Shown here: positions 57,091 to 64,000 of the stretch, piece by piece
How the letters are laid out: each line of letters opens with the position of its first letter
How positions within the stretch are numbered: the first letter of the stretch is position 1
Assembly: GCA_041390125.1 (NCBI GenBank)
Contig: JAWKQN010000020.1
Location: forward strand, 20,395-84,394
Length of the DNA stretch: 64,000 nucleotides
Direction of reading: 5' to 3'
DNA from: Gemmatimonadota bacterium
GTDB taxonomy: Bacteria > Gemmatimonadota > Gemmatimonadetes > Longimicrobiales > Gaopeijiaceae
Translations under genes and position numbers: made by a program
Notes under the pieces: generated by a model
Databases searched by the model: none
What the model was told of the DNA's origin: nothing
The model's input: the letters and a program-made list of their open reading frames with translations, nothing else

Positions 57091-59511
57091 ATGAAAGGTC
57101 TGGCGACCGCCGTCCTGACGGGCGGCGTCCTGCTGGCGGCGACACGGGGCAGCGTTCCCGTGCCCCCGCCCGCCTGGGCCGGGCCGGCGCACGCCGCGGA
57201 GCCGGAGCGCCTGCTCGGTCCGGAAGACTCCGACGACCTGGTGGAGCGGTATTGCCAGCGCTGCCACAACGAGCGGCGCCGGAGCGGCAACCTCACCCTG
57301 GCCGACTTCGAGGTCGGCCGGGCCGACGTCCAGTACGAGACGGCGGAGCGCATGATCCGGAAGCTGCGCGCCGGCATGATGCCTCCGCAGGGCGCCGATC
57401 GCCCGGGTGCGGACTCGCTCCAGGCGCTCGCGGCCACGCTGGAGCAGGTCGTCGACGCCGCGGCCGCCGCACGCCTCGCCCCCGGCACCCGCCCCTTCCA
57501 GCGCCTCAACCGCGCCGAGTACGCACGCCTCGTGGGCGAGCTGCTGGACATCACCGTGGATCCCGGCGAATGGCTTCCCGCCGATCCGATCAGCGAGGGC
57601 TTCGACAACATCGCCGACGCCCAGACCATCTCGCCCACCCTCATGGACGCCTACCTGACGGCGGCGTCCGAGGTGGCGCGTCGCGCGCTCGGCCAGGAGA
57701 ACGCCCCGCCGACCACGGTGACGTATGCGAACCCACCGTTGGTCTCCCAGCACGAATGGGAGCGCGTCGAGGGCGCTCCGTTCGGCACCCGCGGCGGCCT
57801 CAGCGTGCTGCACGCCTTCCCGGCGGACGGGCAGTACACGGTCTCGCTGGGGTTCATGTCGGGATGGGGAGAGCGCTTCCACGACATCGACATCTCCGTG
57901 GACGGGGAGCGCGTGGCGCTCCTGCGCTATGGCGGCGACATCGACTTCCAGGGCCGCAAGCAGTTCCCCATCGAGACGGAGCCGCTCTTCCTGCGCTCCG
58001 GCGAGCATCGGCTGACCGCCGCCTTCGTGCGGCGCATGGACGGTCCCTACGAGGACCTGATCCGGCCCAACGACTGGTCGCTGACCGGCACCGAGGCGAG
58101 CTACGGCACCACCTCGCTCCCGCACATCGTCAGTATGACGGTGGAGGGTCCGTTCGACCCCGTCGGGGTGTCCGAGACGCCGTCACGGCAACGCGTGTTC
58201 TCCTGTCGGCCCACGGAGCCGGCGGAGGAGGAACCGTGTGCGACCTCCATCGTGCGGCGGCTGGCGAGCGCGGCCTACGGTCGGGAAGCGACCGCCGACG
58301 ACGTGGACGACCTGATGCGCTTCTACGCGCTCGGGGCCGAGGACGGGGGCTTCGAGGCGGGCGTCCGGACCGCGCTCGAGGCGCTCCTGGTCAGCCCGCA
58401 CTTCCTGTTCCGGGTGGAGCGCCAGCCCCGCGACGCGGCGCCGGGCGCGATCTATCCGCTGTCCGGCCCCGATCTGGCTGCGCGCCTGTCCTTCTTCCTG
58501 TGGGGCACGCAGCCGGACGGCCCCTTGCAGGAGCTCGCGCGCTCGGGTCGGCTGACGGATCCGGCGGTGCTCGAGGCGGAGGCGCGCCGGATGCTGGCCG
58601 ACCCGCGCTCCAGCGCGCTGTCGACCCGCTTCGCCTCCCTGTGGCTGCGGCTGCAGGACCTCGACAAGGTGCAGCCGGACGCCTTCTGGTTCCCGAACTA
58701 CAGCCGTCAGCTCGGCGACGCGATGCGCGAGGAGACGCTGCGCTTCTTCGACCATCTGGTGCGGACGGACCGCAGCCTCCTGGAGCTGTACAGTGCCGAC
58801 TACACGTTCCTGAACGAGCGTCTCGCGCGGCACTACGGTGTGCCCGGCGTCGTGGGCGACGAGTTCCGCCTGGTGCAGATGCCGGCTCGCGAGCGACCCG
58901 GCGTGCTGGGTCACGGCAGCGTGCTGGTGCAGACGTCGCTGGGGAACCGCACGTCCCCGGTGCTCCGTGGGAAGTGGATCATGGAGGTCCTGCTGGGTGC
59001 TCCGCCGCCGCCTCCGCCGCCCGGCGTGCCGGACCTCGAGGAGACGAAAGACAGCGAGGCGGGAGAGATCCTGAGCACGCGTCAGCGCATGGAGCTGCAC
59101 CGCGCCAATCCCTCGTGCTCGTCCTGCCACTCGGTGATCGACCCCATCGGGCTCGCGCTGGACAACTTCGACGTCACCGGCCGGGCGCGGATCCGCGAGA
59201 ACGGCGCGCCGGTCGACACCCGTGGCACGTTCTACGATGGTACGGAGATCGCCAGCGCCGGGGACCTCTCCGACGCGCTGCTGTCCCGGCCCATCCCCCT
59301 GGCCCGCAACTTCACCGAGAACCTGATGGCGTACGCGATCGGGCGCAGGGTGGAGGCGCCGGATCAGCCCGCCGTGCGCGCCATCGCCGCCGAGGCCGCG
59401 CGCCAGGACTACCGGATGTCGTCCTTCATCCTCGGGATCGTCACCAGTGACGCGTTCCGGATGAAGCAGGCGTCGGGGCCCGTCGCCACCACCGACGAGC
59501 GGCCGCGCTGA
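57091..59511 (+). CDS. DUF1592/DUF1588 di-haem (planctomycete-cytochrome-type) secreted protein
   Basis: An 806-residue exported protein. A signal of about 37 residues, then an N-terminal cytochrome domain with CQRCH (55-59; YCQRCHNERRRSGNLTLADFE), DUF1587 (LNRAEYARLVGELLDI), a carbohydrate-like insert, DUF1592 (ARLSFFLWGTQPDGPLQELA), DUF1588 (NRTSPVLRGKWIMEVLLG) and DUF1585 with a second haem motif CSSCH at 676-680 (HRANPSCSSCHSVIDPIGLA). It is the first gene of a three-gene operon with DUF1552 and ankyrin proteins. The family is inferred to act in periplasmic oxidation, perhaps of polysaccharide or other organics. Confidence 0.9.
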   Translation: MKGLATAVLTGGVLLAATRGSVPVPPPAWAGPAHAAEPERLLGPEDSDDLVERYCQRCHNERRRSGNLTLADFEVGRADVQYETAERMIRKLRAGMMPPQGADRPGADSLQALAATLEQVVDAAAAARLAPGTRPFQRLNRAEYARLVGELLDITVDPGEWLPADPISEGFDNIADAQTISPTLMDAYLTAASEVARRALGQENAPPTTVTYANPPLVSQHEWERVEGAPFGTRGGLSVLHAFPADGQYTVSLGFMSGWGERFHDIDISVDGERVALLRYGGDIDFQGRKQFPIETEPLFLRSGEHRLTAAFVRRMDGPYEDLIRPNDWSLTGTEASYGTTSLPHIVSMTVEGPFDPVGVSETPSRQRVFSCRPTEPAEEEPCATSIVRRLASAAYGREATADDVDDLMRFYALGAEDGGFEAGVRTALEALLVSPHFLFRVERQPRDAAPGAIYPLSGPDLAARLSFFLWGTQPDGPLQELARSGRLTDPAVLEAEARRMLADPRSSALSTRFASLWLRLQDLDKVQPDAFWFPNYSRQLGDAMREETLRFFDHLVRTDRSLLELYSADYTFLNERLARHYGVPGVVGDEFRLVQMPARERPGVLGHGSVLVQTSLGNRTSPVLRGKWIMEVLLGAPPPPPPPGVPDLEETKDSEAGEILSTRQRMELHRANPSCSSCHSVIDPIGLALDNFDVTGRARIRENGAPVDTRGTFYDGTEIASAGDLSDALLSRPIPLARNFTENLMAYAIGRRVEAPDQPAVRAIAAEAARQDYRMSSFILGIVTSDAFRMKQASGPVATTDERPR

Positions 59512-59546
59512 GCGCGCGGTCCAGCCACAGGAGCACGCGACCAGCG

Positions 59547-60932
59547 ATGAACATCCTCACCGGGAAGAGCCTTCCCCGGCGTACGTTCCTCAAGGGTGCC
59601 GGAGCCACGCTGGCCCTGCCCCTGCTCGACGCCATGACGCCGGCCGGGCTGCACGCCCGCGGGCGTGCGGCCGCGCCCACCCGCTTCATCTGCATCGAAG
59701 AGGTGCACGGTGTAGCCGGCTGCAACGAATGGGGCGCCACCCAGCACCTGTTCGCGCCGGAGACCGTGGGCCGGGACTACACGCTGTCGCCCCAGAACGT
59801 CCTGAAGGGGCTGGAGCCGTGGCGCGAGTCCATGACCATCATCAGCAACACCGACGTGCGCATGGCGGAGGCGTTCGACGCCGAGGAGGTGGGAGGAGAC
59901 CACTTCCGCTCCAGCGCGGTGTTCCTGACGCAGTCCCATCCCAAGCAGACGCAGGGCTCCGACATCTTCTGCGGGACGTCCATCGATCAGCTGCACGCCC
60001 AGCGCTTCGGCCAGGAGACGGTGCTGCCCTCCCTCCAGCTCTGCATCGAGAGCACGGACAAGGGCGGGGGCTGCGACTACAACTACTCCTGCTCGTACAC
60101 GGATTCGATCAGCTGGGCGTCGCCGACCACGCCGCTACCCATGATCCGGAGCCCCCGGACCGCCTTCGACCTGCTGTTCGGAGCCGGAGGCTCGGCCGAG
60201 GAGCGCGCGCTCCGGCGGCGCACGCACCGGAGCATCCTGGACTGGGTGGCCGGGGAGATCTCCGACATGAAGCGTGACCTCGGCGCCGAGGATCGCCGCC
60301 GCGTGGATCAGTACCTGGAGAGCGTGCGCGAGATCGAACGGCGCATCCAGAGGGTCGAGAGCCAGAACACGAGCGGAGAGCCGCGTGAGCTGCCGGACGC
60401 GCCTCCGGGCGTGCCGGATTCGTTCACCGAGCACATGCGCTTGATGTTCGATCTGCAGGTGCTCGCCTTCCAGACGGACGTGACGCGCACCGTGTCCTTC
60501 AAGACCGGGCGCGACGCCTCCAACCGGACGTTTCCGGAGAGCGGCTCCGACAAGGCCTTCCATCCCGCCTCCCACCACGGCGGGAAGGAGAAGAGCATCC
60601 TCGAGTTCAACACCATCTGCCAGTTCCGGGTGGGCCAGCTCGCCTATTTCCTGGAGCGGCTGCAGGCCACCACGGACGGGGAGTCCAGTTTGCTGGACCA
60701 GTCCCTGGTGCTTTGGGGATCGCCCATGGGCGACGCGAACGTGCACAACCACCGCCGCTGTCCCCTCGTGGTCTTCGGCGGGGCCAACGGCGAGCACCGC
60801 GGCGGGATGCACATCCAGGCGCCGGACGGCACGCCCATGGCCAACGTCTTCGTCTCGCTCCTGCACCGCCTGGGGCACGACGACCTGCCCGCCTTCGGCG
60901 ACAGCACCGCCGAGTTCTCCTGGAGCGTCTGA
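59547..60932 (+). CDS. DUF1552 protein, Tat-exported
   Basis: A 461-residue protein with Tat signal PRRTFLKGAGATLALPLLDA. The body matches DUF1552 throughout: LSPQNVLKGLEPWRESMTII, DHFRSSAVFLTQSHPKQTQG, SIDQLHAQRFGQETVLPSLQL, LGAEDRRRVDQYLESVREIE, KAFHPASHHGGKEKSILEFN and HRRCPLVVFGGANGEHRGG. The fold is sulfatase/alkaline-phosphatase-like by analogy with DUF1501, but the function is unknown. It is the usual partner of DUF1592 proteins. SD AGGAG at 59529-59533. Ankyrin gene follows after 11 bases. Confidence 0.9.
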   Translation: MNILTGKSLPRRTFLKGAGATLALPLLDAMTPAGLHARGRAAAPTRFICIEEVHGVAGCNEWGATQHLFAPETVGRDYTLSPQNVLKGLEPWRESMTIISNTDVRMAEAFDAEEVGGDHFRSSAVFLTQSHPKQTQGSDIFCGTSIDQLHAQRFGQETVLPSLQLCIESTDKGGGCDYNYSCSYTDSISWASPTTPLPMIRSPRTAFDLLFGAGGSAEERALRRRTHRSILDWVAGEISDMKRDLGAEDRRRVDQYLESVREIERRIQRVESQNTSGEPRELPDAPPGVPDSFTEHMRLMFDLQVLAFQTDVTRTVSFKTGRDASNRTFPESGSDKAFHPASHHGGKEKSILEFNTICQFRVGQLAYFLERLQATTDGESSLLDQSLVLWGSPMGDANVHNHRRCPLVVFGGANGEHRGGMHIQAPDGTPMANVFVSLLHRLGHDDLPAFGDSTAEFSWSV

Positions 60933-60943
60933 GGAGACCGGCG

Positions 60944-63202
60944 ATGATCCCCGTTCCCGTCCGGACTGTCGCCTCCACCACGCCGGTGTCGAGATCGCGC
61001 CGCGCCCGTGGGACGCGCCGATCCGTCCTGGGCCTGGCGCTGATGTTGGGGCTCCTCGGCCTGGTGGCGCCGGACACGCCCGTGGCCGACGCCGCGGCCG
61101 TGGGAGACCTGGAGCGGTTGCGGCTCCTGCTGCGGGACGGCGCCGACGTCAATGCCGCGCAGGGGGACGGGATGACGGCCCTGCACTGGGCGGCCGAACG
61201 GGGGGACTCCGCGATGGCGGCCGTCCTCCTGTACGCGGGTGCCGACGTGGACGCCGGCACGCGCATCGGGCGCTATACCCCGCTGCACGTCGCGGCCGGA
61301 CGCGGGGATCCCACCCTGGTGCGGGTCCTCCTGCGCGCGGGCGCCTCCGCCCAGGCCCGCACCACCACGGGCGGCACGCAGCCGCTGCACCTGGCGGCGG
61401 GCGCGGGCGACCCGGACGCCGTGGAGGCCCTCCTGGAGGCCGGAGTCACGGTCGACGTCCGTGAGGGTGCGTGGGGTCAGACCCCGCTGATCTTCGCGGC
61501 CGCGCGCAATCGGGTGGACGTCATCCACGCGCTCCTCGCGGCGGGGGCCGACCCCGACCTGGCGTCCGTCCCGGTGGACGTGGTGGAATGGGAGGCCGCC
61601 GACCGCGCCGCCGAACGACGGCTGCGACAGGTGCTGGCCGAGTTCAAGGAGCGGGAGGGAGGCGGCACCGACTGGCAGCCCACCCCGGCCCAGGTCCAGG
61701 CGGCGCTGGAGGTGTACCGCGAGGTGCAGCGGCGCTGGCCGGACGTGCCCGACCCGGCCGACGACGACAAGCCGTCGGCGCCGGACAGCGCGGCGGCGGA
61801 CAGCCTGGCCGGGCCGGACAGCCTGGCCGCGGGGGACAGCGCCAGCGCCGACAGCGCCCGGGCCAGCGCCGCCCCCGCGGGCGGCCCGGAGGAGGCCGCG
61901 GACGCGCCGTCCGGGTCGGACCCCCGGGAGGGGCCGACCGACGCCGAGGGGGCCCCCCCGGCGGACTCGGCCGGGATGCCGGACACGGCCGCCGCGGAGG
62001 AGCCCCGCCCGCTCACGTACGCCCAGCTCGTGGGCGGATGGGGAGGGCTCACGCCGCTCCACCACGCCGTGCGCCAAGGGCACACCGCGGCCGCCCTGGC
62101 CCTGCTCGAGGGCGGCGCGGACCTGGACCGCCCGAGCGTGGGGGACGGCACCACGCCCCTGTTGATGGCGGCCGTGAACGGGCAGTTCGACCTGGCCCTC
62201 CTGCTGCTCGAGCGGGGCGCCGATCCCACCCTGGCCTCGACGGCCGGCACCACACCGCTGTTCGCCGTCCTGGAGCGCACGTGGGCGCCGCGCGCCTCCT
62301 ACGCCCACCCGACCGAGCACCAGCAGCAGCGCGCGACCCACCTGGACGTCATGAGGGCCTTGTTGGAGGCGGGCGCGGATCCCAACGCCCGCCTGACGAC
62401 CCACCTGTGGTACATGGAGTACACCTTCTCGGTGCTGGGCGGGAGCGGCATCAACCTCCAGGGTGCCACCCCGTTCTGGCGGGCCGCCTACGCCCTGGAC
62501 GTGGACGCCATGCGCCTCCTCAAGGCCTACGGGGCCGATCCCGACATCCCGACCACCAAGCCGCCGGAGCGTCGACGCCGGGCGCAAGCGGACGAGGAGG
62601 ACGAGGTGGCCGACTCCACGGCCGCAGCCGACTCGATCGGAACCGGCGACGCCGTGGTGGCGGGGGGCGACAGCGCGGCGGTGGCGGCCACCCCGGCCAA
62701 TGCCGAAGGGCTACCGGTGGCCGCGCCGCCGGCACCGGCCAACGCCGAAGGGGAGGGCTCCGCCCCGGGGGAGGATCCGGAGGACGAGGAGGAGGACCAT
62801 TCCGGGGTGCCGCCGGTGCCGGTGGGTGGCCCTGCGATCTTCCCGATCCACGCCGCCTCGGGCGTGGGGTACGGCCAGTCGTTCGCGGGCAACGCCCACC
62901 GCCACGTGCCGGACAACTGGCTGGCGGCCGTGCGCTTCCTGGTGGAGGAGTGCGGGGCGGACGTGAACGTGCGGGACGCCAATGCCTACACGGCGTTGCA
63001 CCACGCCGCCTCCCGAGGTGACAACGCGGTGGTCCAGTATCTCGTGGACCACGGGGCGGACGTCACCGTGGTGAGCCGGAAAGGGCAGACCACGGCGGAC
63101 ATGGCCAACGGGCCCATCGAGCGGGTGCAGCCCTTCCCGGAGACGGTCGAGCTGCTGGAGCGCCTGGGGGCGACCAACAACCACACCTGCGTGTCCTGCT
63201 GA
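60944..63202 (+). CDS. Secreted ankyrin-repeat protein
   Basis: A 752-residue protein: Arg-rich start, signal helix (SVLGLALMLGLLGLVAPDTP), then ankyrin repeats in three blocks (about 48-210, 365-470, 650-750; for example DGMTALHWAAERGDSAMAAV and NAYTALHHAASRGDNAVVQY). The blocks are separated by two long Ala/Asp/Ser/Glu/Pro linkers with DSLAGPDSLAAGDSASADSA and acidic runs (EDPEDEEEDHSG). It ends with two Cys (CVSC). As third gene of the DUF1592-DUF1552 operon, it probably scaffolds or recruits the haem protein in the periplasm; this is inference. Confidence 0.9.
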   Translation: MIPVPVRTVASTTPVSRSRRARGTRRSVLGLALMLGLLGLVAPDTPVADAAAVGDLERLRLLLRDGADVNAAQGDGMTALHWAAERGDSAMAAVLLYAGADVDAGTRIGRYTPLHVAAGRGDPTLVRVLLRAGASAQARTTTGGTQPLHLAAGAGDPDAVEALLEAGVTVDVREGAWGQTPLIFAAARNRVDVIHALLAAGADPDLASVPVDVVEWEAADRAAERRLRQVLAEFKEREGGGTDWQPTPAQVQAALEVYREVQRRWPDVPDPADDDKPSAPDSAAADSLAGPDSLAAGDSASADSARASAAPAGGPEEAADAPSGSDPREGPTDAEGAPPADSAGMPDTAAAEEPRPLTYAQLVGGWGGLTPLHHAVRQGHTAAALALLEGGADLDRPSVGDGTTPLLMAAVNGQFDLALLLLERGADPTLASTAGTTPLFAVLERTWAPRASYAHPTEHQQQRATHLDVMRALLEAGADPNARLTTHLWYMEYTFSVLGGSGINLQGATPFWRAAYALDVDAMRLLKAYGADPDIPTTKPPERRRRAQADEEDEVADSTAAADSIGTGDAVVAGGDSAAVAATPANAEGLPVAAPPAPANAEGEGSAPGEDPEDEEEDHSGVPPVPVGGPAIFPIHAASGVGYGQSFAGNAHRHVPDNWLAAVRFLVEECGADVNVRDANAYTALHHAASRGDNAVVQYLVDHGADVTVVSRKGQTTADMANGPIERVQPFPETVELLERLGATNNHTCVSC

Positions 63203-63343
63203 GCGTCCCGCCGGCCGGAGCGGCCCCCGAATCCGGATCCCGCTTCGTCGCAGCGGGTTGAGGGCGGGAAGAGGAGGGGTGTGGGCGTAGGGCCTGTCCC
63301 CCCGGAATGCGACCTCCGCCTGGCCTTCGGGCGGTGATTCGTC

Positions 63344-63592
63344 CTAGGGCTCGGGACGCCCGTCGTCCTCGATCGGCCCCACGTCCTCGTCGATCTGGCG
63401 GACCCGTTTCCGGATCCACCAACCCGTCCCGCCCAGGATGCCGAAGGGCAGGATGGTGAGGAGGATGGCCGTGGCGAGGAACGCCCGGCGGTTCTCGTCG
63501 CTGGCGTCGAAGCAGACCGGGCAGGCGTGCGCGACGTCCGGAAGCAGCGCGATCAGAGCGATGGCGACCAGAGCGGGCCAGAGTCGGCGCAT
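63344..63592 (-). CDS. Small membrane protein with CPVC motif, end of the cytochrome oxidase operon
   Basis: An 82-residue protein: signal/first helix MRRLWPALVAIALIALLPDV, then AHACPVCFDASDENRRAF, a second helix (LATAILLTILPFGILGGTGWW) and a charged C-terminus. Its ATG overlaps the stop of the subunit III gene (TGATG). The CPVC pair could take part in thiol or copper chemistry during oxidase assembly, but it is not a haem motif and no family is assigned. Confidence 0.7.
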   Translation of the reverse strand: MRRLWPALVAIALIALLPDVAHACPVCFDASDENRRAFLATAILLTILPFGILGGTGWWIRKRVRQIDEDVGPIEDDGRPEP

Positions 63593-64000
63593 CAGAGGTA
63601 CACCTGCACGTAGAGGAACGGCCAGAGCAACACCACAAAGTACCAGAAGATCTGCACCGTGACGAACTGGTCCTTGTTCAAGGTCCCGCGGCGCAGGCGG
63701 TTCCAGGCCCAGCCCAGGCAGGCGATGGCCGCCACGGCGTGCAGGGCGTGGGCTCCCACGATGAGGTAGAAGAAGGCCCCATACGGGTGGGAGGTCATGG
63801 TCAGCCCCTCGCGGATCAACCCGACCCACTCCACGCCCTGGAAGCCCACGAAGAACAGCCCCAGCAGGACCGAAACGGCGAGCGGCACCAACGCCTGGGC
63901 GGGCCGCTTCTTGTAGGCGAAGTGGGCGAAGCCCAGGACCAGCCCCGACACCAGCAGCGCCGCCGTGTTGATGGCGGTCTCCTCGAACGGGAGACGCGGC
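63592..64000 (-). CDS. Cytochrome c oxidase subunit III (CtaE/CoxC-like), C-terminal part
   Basis: The frame runs to the window edge, so the N-terminus lies to the right. Visible are NTAALLVSGLVLGFAHFAYKK, LVPLAVSVLLGLFFVGFQGVEWVG, YGAFFYLIVGAHALHAVAAI and VQIFWYFVVLLWPFLYVQVYL. These cover the last four helices of subunit III with the FFYLIVGAHALH signature. It is an inner-membrane component of an aa3/caa3-type oxidase. The upstream genes of the operon are outside the window. Confidence 0.85.
   Translation of the reverse strand, partial: PRLPFEETAINTAALLVSGLVLGFAHFAYKKRPAQALVPLAVSVLLGLFFVGFQGVEWVGLIREGLTMTSHPYGAFFYLIVGAHALHAVAAIACLGWAWNRLRRGTLNKDQFVTVQIFWYFVVLLWPFLYVQVYL

Overview
The window is very G+C-rich, and the gene content points to a free-living, aerobic Gemmatimonadota-like bacterium. 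This is inference from family composition, not from a marker gene. The supporting families are three DUF5916 outer-membrane barrels, two PadR plus duplicated-orphan (ADOP/MacB-like) permease pairs, six-bladed beta-propeller lipoproteins, a DUF1592/DUF1552/ankyrin operon, a BlaI/M56 pair, Tat-exported hydrolases and a cytochrome c oxidase cluster at the right edge. I see no rRNA, tRNA, insertion sequence, prophage or CRISPR array. Genes are densely packed, and many pairs are coupled by ATGA or GTGA overlaps.

Layout. 1-9.6 kb: small housekeeping and accessory enzymes (SnoaL-like fragment, DUF1905, cation efflux, methyltransferase, VOC, RibD-like reductase, a beta-propeller with a broken copy in front, a secreted jelly-roll lipoprotein, a P-loop kinase-like protein, a di-haem cytochrome with a TPR-like tail, a truncated GNAT, DUF4256). 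9.6-16 kb: a membrane class III cyclase converging on a two-gene operon of unrecognised large proteins (699 and 1,060 aa), the most unusual block here. 16-21 kb: DUF1801 proteins, O-methyltransferase, propeller lipoprotein, Nudix-fold protein with a degraded box, VOC, AlkZ-like glycosylase. 21-22.4 kb: a nitric-oxide-type unit (Rrf2/NsrR-like regulator, truncated haemoglobin, cupin) behind a 23-bp operator. 22.6-30.5 kb: membrane protein, M1 peptidase, PadR/permease, DUF6524, and a MATE exporter behind a candidate attenuator. 30.5-35.9 kb: two divergent DUF5916 proteins and a small lipoprotein. 36-39.6 kb: a leaderless ArsR/SRPBCC pair with a perfect palindrome over its start codon, a metallo-beta-lactamase-fold hydrolase, and an AAA/DUF234 ATPase with a multi-half-site operator. 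39.7-43.3 kb: secreted protein, asparaginase-family hydrolase, lipoprotein, alpha/beta hydrolase.

43.4-49.2 kb: a BlaI repressor, an M56 (BlaR1-like) membrane protease whose long C-terminus carries six IDSDYE repeats, and a third DUF5916 barrel with a BlaI-type box at its start codon. This looks like a sensor-repressor-target module of unknown signal. 49.3-57 kb: second PadR/permease pair with a near-perfect operator, methyltransferase, FMN glutamate-synthase-like protein, atypical M19 dipeptidase-like protein, barrel-like lipoprotein. 57-63.2 kb: DUF1592 di-haem, DUF1552 Tat and ankyrin operon. 63.3-64 kb: end of a cytochrome oxidase operon (subunit III, cut by the window edge, and a small CPVC membrane protein).

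Regulation is the recurring theme. Six transcription factors in the window (Rrf2, two PadR, ArsR, BlaI, and an unknown factor upstream of the ATPase) are each matched with an inverted repeat visible in the DNA, several of them overlapping the promoter or start codon.
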